Assembly (NCBI RefSeq): GCF_002723935.1
Contig: NZ_BEWM01000008.1
Span: forward strand, 1 to 55,299
DNA length: 55,299 nucleotides
Reading direction: 5' to 3'
DNA from: Gluconobacter cerinus
GTDB taxonomy: Bacteria; Pseudomonadota; Alphaproteobacteria; Acetobacterales; Acetobacteraceae
Shown here: positions 18,812 through 25,714 of the stretch, in pieces
Layout: each line of letters begins with the position of its first letter
Numbering within the stretch: the stretch's first letter is position 1
The notes under the pieces: model-generated
The model's database searches: none
What the model saw: only the letters and a program-made list of their open reading frames with translations
Told to the model about the DNA's origin: nothing
Position numbers and translations under genes: made by a program

Positions 18812-21664
18812 TCAGAACCCCTGCGTTCGGAGGTCGGCCAACACGTCGTCGCTGTCGCGTAGCGCTACTGAACGCAGCCAGTACCGAAGGCGGTCCGGTT
18901 TCAGCAGGAAGATAAAGTGCCCATCATAGATTCGCGCGATACGCGTGATGGAGACCGATGCGCCCTTTTGTTCGCGAAGAAGAGCATCGACTTTCCCGTG
19001 CAGAGACTCCTCACCTTCCCAGTCAATCATCCCACTCCCGAATACGAAGGGATGGCAGACGATGCCGGGCCAGCGTCGTGGAGGCAGGCTGACCAGCGGC
19101 TTTGCACGATAGACTGCTCCGATCTGCTTACAGAACAGACGCGCGAAGTCTTCGAGTGCCGGTCCGGCGTCCTCACGCAGAAGGCGGGATTCACTGCCTT
19201 TGCGAATGAATTCCCGATATTGGAAGACGATATCCTCGGCGATGATCCGTTCATTGTCGCTAAGGTCGAGATCGCCGTCCTCGGGGAAGGGCAAGGCGAG
19301 CACATCGGCTCCGGCGACATTCGTCGCCTTTTGGGTGAAAAGCTTGGTACTGATCCCGGCGGCATAGGCGCGTAGCGGAATCGACTCCGCCTCCAGCCAG
19401 CGCGCTAGTACTTCGAGATCATCGCGTTGGGCCTGCGCGAATCCGACGATCTGGTTCTTGAAGGTAAGGTAATCTGCGGACCAGATTGCATGAGGCAAGT
19501 CCTCATGTTCTCTTACTAGAAGCATGGGCGGCGTAAAGAGCTCGGCCGAACGAGGCCCCTCGATCGGCTTGTCAGGCACAACGGTGATCTGGCTTTTGTC
19601 GATGCCGTCCAGCGTCAGGGCCGCCGAGGGCAAAAGCGGCTTTCCGATCAGATGGTCCGCGCTGCGAGATACGCCTTTCTTGCCCTCGACGAATCCTTCT
19701 CGGACATGCCAGCCGCGCTCGGCCGCATGCTGCTTGAGCGTGCGATATCGTTTGAGCCGTTTTACGAGGCCGTAGGCTCGAGCGCCGCCGAGAAGGCCGG
19801 CGCGCCAAATATCCGGGCTAGGTTCAGACAGCACCTCACTGCGCGGCAGCCAGTGCAGATCATAATAGTCGATGTCGAAACCCTGTTCGGCGTCGGCACG
19901 TCCGGCGCGACGAAACACCGCGTGCAAGATTCTGCGATCTTGCGGCGCCTCGCTCGCTTCCGCTACCACGGCGACGATCTTGGTGTCTGCGCCCCCTTTA
20001 CTGAACAGGCCACGGATCGACACGAAGTCAAGGATTTCGCGCACATCCCAACGCTTAAAGAAGGCTGCGCGTACGGGCGCGGAGCTGGCGTTGTAGATCA
20101 GGTTGTACTGCTGAAGCATGGAGAGCACGCCGCCCGGAGCCAGCAGTTCCATGGTCTCCGCCAGAAACAGATAAGCCACCTGCTTGTCTGCCCCGGCACC
20201 GAGCGCTTCTGTGAAACGTGCATAGCTTCGCTGCGCGCCCTCGGTCTTGAGGGCCGATTCAAACGGCGGATTTCCAACCACAACCCCCACCGGGCCATCG
20301 ATGCGTGCTTTCTCTCTCGCCTCGAAAAAGCAGGCTTCGATCAGGGTCCGGTCCGTGAGCTTAGGAAAAAGCTGAACGCTTGCCCGGATATCCTCGGGCT
20401 CCAGCGCATCACACAGCGCCAAGCACAAGCTGAAGGCCGCCAGTTCTATCGCGCCACCTTCGACGTCAATCCCACGAAGCCGTTCGATCAATGTGCGCAA
20501 AACATCGACGCCTGGCTTGGCCCAGCCGTTTCGGCTTCGCCAGTGCAGCACCAGTCGCTTATAGGCCTCGACCAGAAAGATTCCCGAGCCACAGGCTGGA
20601 TCGAGAATGAGTTCACCCCGGTCGATCAGCCGGTCCAACCGTCGCCAGCTCAAGGCCTCGTCTAGCATCAATCGGACAAGTGAGGGAGGCGTATAGACTG
20701 AACTGTCGGTGTCGGAGACGAACAGTTGATAGATATGACTGATAACCTCGACCGGTAGATCGCGGAACGAGTAGAGCGCCCATAGGTTGAGTTGCCCCCC
20801 AACCTCCTCGCGCCCCTCTAACAGAGTGCTGAATCCATGTAGTTCGGTGCTGTTTTCAAGAGCAGCCCGGTCTTCGTCCTCAATCCTGAAAACATGGCCG
20901 TTAAAGCGGGTTTCAAGGGCGCGAAAAATTTGGACCAGTGCTGGGCCGTCCGCCATGACATGGAAAAAACGAGTGGCACCTTCGCTGAATTGCCCGAAAA
21001 AGTCAGCAGGCAATGCGCCACGCTCTTCCAGATAGGCAATGAGCAGGGAGAGGATGAGCAGCCGACGACGAAGCCTGGCGTTCAGCAGTCCACTTTGTTT
21101 CAATCGGTTATGCAGATCGCCGACCGCATCGACCAGACGACGATGCGCGGATTTGGACGAGGAAAGCAGTAGCTTGCACGCGGCCGGGTCATCCCACAGG
21201 GTGCTATTCCGAAGCCGTTCGGCGTCCCACCACGCTTCGCGAGCGTTGATGCGTGCGGCGAGAGCCAAAGTCTTGACCGGTTTGCAAACGAGATCGCCAG
21301 AAGCCGAAACAAAATCAGCCTTGTGGGCGCAGCGGAACAGCTGAATCAGACCCGGAAGGCGGCGATAAAGAAGTGGAACTCCGCCCCAACTCCAGATCCG
21401 CTTATGCAGTTCTGCGAACGCAGGATCATCGGCCGGACCATTGCCAACGAATATGAAGGCTTGTGGCGCACCCGCCCTACCTTGGGTTTCCGCTTCGAAG
21501 AATACCGCATAGGCGCCGTATGAGGCGGCCTTCTCCATCGCCACGACTTCCTCGGGCGGACGCCCTTCGGGCAAATACCCCGCAATCCGAATAAGACCAT
21601 CGATCTGGACATCGCTGACATCCAGTTGTTCGATCCAGGCCGTTCTATCGCCGATGGCGGACAT
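18812..21664 (-). CDS. N6-adenine DNA methyltransferase of restriction-modification type
   Basis: A 950-residue protein. The SAM-binding motif I is DPACGSGIFLVEAYKR near residue 355, preceded by VYTPPSLVRLML near 323, the sequence before motif I in type I and IIG methyltransferases. The catalytic motif IV NPPF is near 465. About 300 residues precede the catalytic domain and about 450 follow, the latter probably holding target recognition. The size and layout resemble Eco57I-type or PglX-type enzymes. No PD-(D/E)XK signature is evident in its N-terminus, and a separate nuclease candidate is encoded immediately downstream. Upstream, 27 bases away, is a small ribbon-helix-helix protein. Codon use is GC-rich, unlike the left 15 kb, which supports transfer as a block. 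Confidence 0.85.
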   Translation of the reverse strand: MSAIGDRTAWIEQLDVSDVQIDGLIRIAGYLPEGRPPEEVVAMEKAASYGAYAVFFEAETQGRAGAPQAFIFVGNGPADDPAFAELHKRIWSWGGVPLLYRRLPGLIQLFRCAHKADFVSASGDLVCKPVKTLALAARINAREAWWDAERLRNSTLWDDPAACKLLLSSSKSAHRRLVDAVGDLHNRLKQSGLLNARLRRRLLILSLLIAYLEERGALPADFFGQFSEGATRFFHVMADGPALVQIFRALETRFNGHVFRIEDEDRAALENSTELHGFSTLLEGREEVGGQLNLWALYSFRDLPVEVISHIYQLFVSDTDSSVYTPPSLVRLMLDEALSWRRLDRLIDRGELILDPACGSGIFLVEAYKRLVLHWRSRNGWAKPGVDVLRTLIERLRGIDVEGGAIELAAFSLCLALCDALEPEDIRASVQLFPKLTDRTLIEACFFEAREKARIDGPVGVVVGNPPFESALKTEGAQRSYARFTEALGAGADKQVAYLFLAETMELLAPGGVLSMLQQYNLIYNASSAPVRAAFFKRWDVREILDFVSIRGLFSKGGADTKIVAVVAEASEAPQDRRILHAVFRRAGRADAEQGFDIDYYDLHWLPRSEVLSEPSPDIWRAGLLGGARAYGLVKRLKRYRTLKQHAAERGWHVREGFVEGKKGVSRSADHLIGKPLLPSAALTLDGIDKSQITVVPDKPIEGPRSAELFTPPMLLVREHEDLPHAIWSADYLTFKNQIVGFAQAQRDDLEVLARWLEAESIPLRAYAAGISTKLFTQKATNVAGADVLALPFPEDGDLDLSDNERIIAEDIVFQYREFIRKGSESRLLREDAGPALEDFARLFCKQIGAVYRAKPLVSLPPRRWPGIVCHPFVFGSGMIDWEGEESLHGKVDALLREQKGASVSITRIARIYDGHFIFLLKPDRLRYWLRSVALRDSDDVLADLRTQGF

Positions 21665-21691
21665 GTTATGTTCCGTTCCTGATCGGCTGCA

Positions 21692-21886
21692 TCACGACTT
21701 ACGGCTGGCTTTGCTGAATTCAAACCCTTCACGCAGCAAGTCGACCATCGTCATACCTTGGGCGACGGCGTATCCTTTAAATGCCTTCTTGAAGTCGACC
21801 GGAACCTTGAAATTCAGGGTTTCAAGCTTCTCGGCTGAGGGACGGTTGGTAGAATCCAGCGCTTCAGTCACTTTGCTGTTCGCCAT
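21692..21886 (-). CDS. Small ribbon-helix-helix-like protein
   Basis: A 64-residue protein beginning MANSKVTEAL. The segment LNFKVPVDFKKAFKGYAVAQG followed by MTMVDLLREGFEF fits a strand-helix-helix fold as in ribbon-helix-helix repressors and plasmid partition or antitoxin proteins. A strong ribosome binding site (GAGGAAC) lies before ATG at 21886; a longer reading from 22153 is less convincing because that extension has no such site and reads like untranslated sequence. It heads the methyltransferase operon and could be its repressor. Confidence 0.6.
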   Translation of the reverse strand: MANSKVTEALDSTNRPSAEKLETLNFKVPVDFKKAFKGYAVAQGMTMVDLLREGFEFSKASRKS

Positions 21887-22315
21887 GATTCCGTTCCTCT
21901 CATCAGCGTAAGTTAGCAGGCAGATAACAGAATTCTGTATGGCCAGCAATCTGGCAACACAGAATAACTGAAATCTTGCTGACACACTTGGCGTGTCAAG
22001 AACGGCGTGAGGGCCAACGGAGATGGCCGTCCCCGTTGGCCCGCCTGGTGAGATTCGAACCTCAACAGGATAAAATGTATGCGTAAGTCCGCTATCCGTC
22101 TTTGTCGACAGAGCGTCGGATGATTCATGTCGGCTTTCCGGAAACTCTCCCAACCGCCTGTATGACCGAGATGAAGGCGACTGCCGCCTGTCTGCTCTTT
22201 TCTGCTGAGCCGACAGGCGGCTTAGGGGGATTGCAGTCGGCCCGCTTCGAGCGAACGACCTGTGGAAGCGGACATTCTGATTCGGTGTGACAGGGGTACT
22301 CTGAGCGGCCTTTCG
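21887..22315. other. Intergenic region with a hairpin
   Basis: No gene is supported. A 9-bp stem (CCGCCTGTC at 22184-22192 with GACAGGCGG at 22212-22220) sits in a stretch with GTCGGCTTTCCGG and GCGGACATTC words like those at 16.3 kb. The operon promoter of the ribbon-helix-helix gene should lie within 21890-22100. Confidence 0.4.
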
Positions 22316-22723
22316 CTAAACCTTGTCGCTCCCGTCGCCCAGCACTTCGATCACTCGGCATTCCTCGACCGTGCCGTGCGCACACCGATCTAGCGAGCGT
22401 TGCAGCTCGGCGCGCAGTGCCACCAGCTCCCCAATCCGTCGGTCAATATTCTCGACGTGCCGGCGGGCGATGGCGTCCACCTCGCCGCAGGGACGCTCCC
22501 GCTGCTCGCTGAGCGTCAGCAACTCACGAACGTCGGCGACCTCGAAACCCAACTGGCGGGCATGGCGAATGAAGTTGAGTCGGGCCACCTCTTCCGCGCC
22601 GAAGCGCCTTTGGCGCCCTTGCGTTCGGGCCGGTGTCGGAAGAAGCCCTACGCCTTCGTAGTAACGGATCGTCGGCACCTTGACCCCAGTGCGCCGCGCC
22701 AGCTCGCCAATCGAGATGCTCAT
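22316..22723 (-). CDS. MerR-family heavy-metal-responsive regulator
   Basis: A 135-residue MerR-type activator. The winged helix-turn-helix is at residues 1-70 (IGELARRTGVKVPTIRYYEG), followed by the dimerisation helix. Candidate metal ligands are the Cys in RERPCGEV (near 79) and the two cysteines in DRCAHGTVEEC near 113-121, the layout of CadR, PbrR or ZntR. It is divergent from the cation efflux gene and is expected to activate it through the 19-bp-spaced promoter between them. Which metal is sensed cannot be decided by eye; cadmium, zinc or lead are likely. Confidence 0.88.
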   Translation of the reverse strand: MSISIGELARRTGVKVPTIRYYEGVGLLPTPARTQGRQRRFGAEEVARLNFIRHARQLGFEVADVRELLTLSEQRERPCGEVDAIARRHVENIDRRIGELVALRAELQRSLDRCAHGTVEECRVIEVLGDGSDKV

Positions 22724-22735
22724 GGTGTTTTGCTC

Positions 22736-22766
22736 TTGAATCTCCAGTGGCTAGAGATTGTAGGGT
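22736..22766 (+). promoter_or_regulatory. MerR-type promoter with 19-bp spacer
   Basis: TTGAAT (22736-22741) and TAGGGT (22761-22766) are 19 bp apart, the over-long spacing typical of MerR-controlled promoters. Within the spacer is the inverted repeat AATCTC (22739-22744) and GAGATT (22754-22759), the expected MerR operator. Confidence 0.85.
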
Positions 22767-22787
22767 GATCCCGAGAAGGAGTCACCC

Positions 22788-23540
22788 ATGTCCAAGAACT
22801 GCTGCAAATCCGAGCCCGCCTGTTGCGTTCCGTCACCTCTGGCCGCGCCCACGAAAACCGTCACACCAACCGTCGAGGTGACGACATGCGGCACTGTCGC
22901 GGATAGCTGCTGCCCGAAGGGTGTCCCGGTCTTCGACGGTGTAGACCCGCGCTACAAGCGCGTCCTGTGGACGGTGATCGTGATCAATGGCGCGATGTTC
23001 TTGACCGAAATGGCAGCGGGACAGCTCGTTGGCTCGCAGGCCCTCAAGGCCGACGCGCTAGACTTCCTGGCCGATACCGTCACCTACGGTCTGAGCCTGG
23101 CGGTGATCGGTGCGAGCCTGCGCACGCGAGCCACGGCGGCACTCGCCAAGGGCGTCTCGCTGTCGCTAATGGCGCTGTGGGTGTTCGGGTTCACCGTCTA
23201 CCACACGCTGATTCTCGGCGTTCCACAGGCCGAGGTCATGGGTGCGATCGGCGTTCTGGCGCTGGCCGCAAACCTTGCCTCGATGTTCCTGCTCCTACCC
23301 TACAAGGATGGCGACGCCAACGTGCGCTCGGTGTGGCTCTGCTCTCGCAACGATGCGATCGGCAACCTGATCGTCATGGGCGCGGCGCTCGGCGTCTGGA
23401 TCACTACCAGCGCATGGCCCGACCTTGCGGTGGCCGCGATCATGGCTGGCATTTTCCTGTCGTCGGCGGTGCAGATCCTGCGGCAGGCATGGGGAGAATA
23501 TCGAACCGAAGAGACTGGCACAAAGGTAGCTGCCGCATAG
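22788..23540 (+). CDS. Cation efflux protein with Cys-rich N-terminus
   Basis: A 250-residue inner-membrane protein of the cation diffusion facilitator kind. The N-terminus has clustered cysteines (NCCKSEPACC, then SCCPKG), probably a metal-binding arm. About six helices follow from residue 60. The second helix region has the metal-site pattern ALKADALDFLADTVTYG and the later helix has RNDAIGNLIVMG, matching the HxxxD or DxxxD pairs of the family with Asp in place of His. The C-terminal cytoplasmic domain is missing, as in short family members. It is controlled by the divergent MerR protein. AAGGAG lies just before the start. Role: export of a divalent heavy metal. Confidence 0.82.
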   Translation: MSKNCCKSEPACCVPSPLAAPTKTVTPTVEVTTCGTVADSCCPKGVPVFDGVDPRYKRVLWTVIVINGAMFLTEMAAGQLVGSQALKADALDFLADTVTYGLSLAVIGASLRTRATAALAKGVSLSLMALWVFGFTVYHTLILGVPQAEVMGAIGVLALAANLASMFLLLPYKDGDANVRSVWLCSRNDAIGNLIVMGAALGVWITTSAWPDLAVAAIMAGIFLSSAVQILRQAWGEYRTEETGTKVAAA

Positions 23541-23973
23541 GGTGAGGATCCGCCCATGTCCGCTTCCCGGCAACGCAAAGCAGACATGCTGCTTACGCTC
23601 TCATGTCAGTCATACAGTCACTCCGGGGTGCTTTCCGCATAGCGGACACTCTGCCATCCTGTAACTTGGTCAGGCTATTGCCTCCGGGAAGATTTATTCT
23701 TCTAAGCCGCGAGTTGTAGACCATTCAGTTCGCGTCGTTTCTCTCTACAGCGAGGTATTTCCCGATCAAGGATTGCTGCGAAGCGATCATCATTTTTTGA
23801 GAGATCAAATACGCGAGTTCATGAACTTGACGTAACCAAGTATCCGATCAGCTAGATAATCCGTCTATCCGGATTGCAGCTCCCCTACTCGGTTTCCATC
23901 GGACGTATGCCTTACTTAGTGGGTGATAGGTTCATCCGGTCTATCCAGATATGATATCGGTTATTAGCAAGCA
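23541..23973. other. Intergenic stretch with a possible gene remnant
   Basis: No intact gene. On the minus strand a short open stretch ends at 23702-23704 and encodes KNDDRFAAILDREIPR followed by CREKRRELNGLQLAA, which looks like the tail of a real protein. It has no start and its family is not recognised. Confidence 0.3.
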
Positions 23974-24096
23974 TGGCTGTTCCGTGCATACGCTGAACGA
24001 ATGTGTCAAGAAAGCCGAAGTTGAAACTGAAAATTCTACAGGCTTTCTCGGAGCATTTCAGCGTCTATGGCGTGCGAAAAATCTGGCGTCATTGCC
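23974..24096 (+). mobile_element. IS3-family element fragment with internal deletion
   Basis: The first part (GTGCATACGCTGAACGAATG and the following AAGAAAGCCGAAG) matches orfA of the IS3 element near 8363-8400; the second (TTTCTCGGAGCATTT, GTCTATGGCGTGCG, ATCTGGCGTCA) matches orfB near 8726-8770. The roughly 330 bases between are deleted. It marks the right edge of the foreign-looking segment. Confidence 0.75.
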
Positions 24097-25434
24097 TCAT
24101 GCGTAACTCGCAGATTTCACGATAAGATTTCCAATTAATTCGTAATCCTTCTCGAGGTTCGAATAGGAAACACGGATATAGGATGATTTTACAAGAGAGT
24201 GCTTCGAACCGGATGAAACAATAATTCTGTTTTTCTTTAGAAAATCTATTGATTTTTTTTCATCATCCACTCCCATCCAAAGGGAAAGACCACTTCCAAT
24301 CCTATCTACCGATAAATTATATCTATTCAATACGTCAGAAAGGCATCGCCTTCTATTTAGATATACAGAACGTGCATTCTGTATGCATTCCTGAGCAGTT
24401 TTGTTTGCAAGCAGATAAGCCGTGGCCTCCTGAAGAATACGACTTGTCCAACCCGCCCCGAAAGCCCGAAATTCCTGAATTTTTCCTATGACTTCAGAAG
24501 ATGCGGACACAACGGCAAGCCTCAGATCGGGAGACATGCTTTTGGAATAAGAGCGAATATGAACCGTGTAATACGGATGCCACTTGCCCAAGCTACAAGG
24601 GGGAACGAGGGAGAGGGCGTCCAAGGCGTCCCACTCGATGATCCAGAGCGGCTTTACACTGAAAGTTTCTGCTATGGCCTTTAACCGGTCCGGGTGGACG
24701 CTTTGCCCCGTGATACCATTGACGCGTGGCTGAAAGACAAACGCAGCTGGCTCATGTGTCAAAGCTGCCCTTAGAGAATGAAGACACGGCCCGTCAGCGT
24801 CGCAGACGACTGGAATGATTTTTACGCCCAGACGCTCAAGTATATCGAGAGTCGCAGTTGCTGTTGGTGTCTCGACCGCGACAACACTCCCGCGGGACAG
24901 GAGCACCGAAAAAGTTTCATTAAGAGCGCAGAAGCCGCCGTTAGTCGCAAGGAAACCTTCGCTCTCATAAGGCCAGGTTGTCCTGCACACCCTCTCAAGA
25001 GCGGCCGTAATACGGATCTTTGCGTAGGAATTAATGTCTGGGGCCTGAGCCACGTGCGCCAGAGCCTCGTTCAGAGGTGGCAGCAGGGATCGGTCAGGGA
25101 TGGCGGCAGAGAGGTTGATGATGTCTTGCCCTGCATGTTTCTGAACACCGCGCCGCTTGGGACGAGGTGACGAAGATGATCGACAGACCCAACTGCCAAG
25201 CCGCCCTCTCCCTTCAATGAGGCCGTCTTCCCGAAGCTCTGCCCAGGCAAGACATAGGGTTGCTGGACTGATCTGCATGCAGAAAGCCAGATCCCGAAGA
25301 GAGGGCAGACGGCTGCCAAGAGGTAGCAGACCGGATTGAATGAGAAAACGCGTCCGGCGGCTGATGCCAGCAGATGTTCGATCGGGCAGATGTCCCGATA
25401 ACCACTCAGAAGATACGTTATTTATATTATTCAC
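24097..25434 (-). CDS. MocR-type transcriptional regulator (GntR plus aminotransferase fold)
   Basis: A 445-residue protein. The N-terminal GntR winged helix (residues about 15-80: GLLPLGSRLPSLRDLAFCMQ, PATLCLAWAELREDGLIEGRG) is followed by an aminotransferase class I fold domain. The PLP-binding lysine is in RSYSKSMSPDLRLAV near residue 300, and the Asp of the cofactor site is in IIEWDALDAL. MocR proteins sense an amino compound or PLP and usually control a divergent operon, here the TonB receptor operon starting at 25715. The intergenic region holds two copies of a 22-bp repeat, a likely binding site. The last few codons run into the IS fragment at 24096, so the C-terminus may have been altered by that insertion. 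Confidence 0.85.
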   Translation of the reverse strand: MNNINNVSSEWLSGHLPDRTSAGISRRTRFLIQSGLLPLGSRLPSLRDLAFCMQISPATLCLAWAELREDGLIEGRGRLGSWVCRSSSSPRPKRRGVQKHAGQDIINLSAAIPDRSLLPPLNEALAHVAQAPDINSYAKIRITAALERVCRTTWPYESEGFLATNGGFCALNETFSVLLSRGSVVAVETPTATATLDILERLGVKIIPVVCDADGPCLHSLRAALTHEPAAFVFQPRVNGITGQSVHPDRLKAIAETFSVKPLWIIEWDALDALSLVPPCSLGKWHPYYTVHIRSYSKSMSPDLRLAVVSASSEVIGKIQEFRAFGAGWTSRILQEATAYLLANKTAQECIQNARSVYLNRRRCLSDVLNRYNLSVDRIGSGLSLWMGVDDEKKSIDFLKKNRIIVSSGSKHSLVKSSYIRVSYSNLEKDYELIGNLIVKSASYA

Positions 25435-25449
25435 TTCAAGGTCCGTATT

Positions 25450-25471
25450 TTAAATGTTCAATAACAACATA
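25450..25471 (+). promoter_or_regulatory. Candidate MocR operator, copy 1
   Basis: A 22-base sequence with core ATGTTCAATAACAACAT, itself an inverted repeat (ATGTT and AACAT), lying just upstream of the regulator start. It is identical to 25586-25607 and in the same orientation, 136 bp apart. Confidence 0.65.
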
Positions 25472-25585
25472 TCACTTGATATGCACGTTATAGGATGGAA
25501 AGAATTGTCATCGGAAGAGAGCACCACTTCCGGGGCAGGTGTCCGGAAACGGCTCTGTTCTGCTGGTGATCATTAAAAACCAGAA

Positions 25586-25607
25586 TTAAATGTTCAATAA
25601 CAACATA
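25586..25607 (+). promoter_or_regulatory. Candidate MocR operator, copy 2
   Basis: A perfect second copy of the 22-base repeat, about 110 bases before the receptor start. Two direct copies flanking the divergent promoters suit a MocR dimer with two DNA-binding domains. Confidence 0.65.
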
Positions 25608-25714
25608 ACATTTGTGAGCTCCATCCAGGTTCGTCAATACTGTTCCGGGACGGATATGAAATATGTGATCCTGAAGCTTCCCGGGATCCGCCTTCTGCGA
25701 AAGAGGAAAAGGGC

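Noticed and set aside
19652-20665. Open frame of 337 codons on the plus strand inside the methyltransferase gene
   Set aside because: It is the antisense of an intact gene with clear DPACGSG and NPPF motifs, and its own translation has no domain. GC-rich DNA often has open antisense frames.
22030-22080. Minus-strand string GGTTCGAATCTCACCA resembling a tRNA 3' end
   Set aside because: The T-stem pairs poorly and no complete cloverleaf could be built. Its orientation is opposite to the one near 16.5 kb, so the two do not form a direct-repeat pair.
24790-24865. GTCGCAGA-like words inside the MocR gene as extra motif copies
   Set aside because: AGCGTCGCAGACG and AGAGTCGCAGTTG match only the short core, lie within coding sequence and lack the flanking TYA and ATC.
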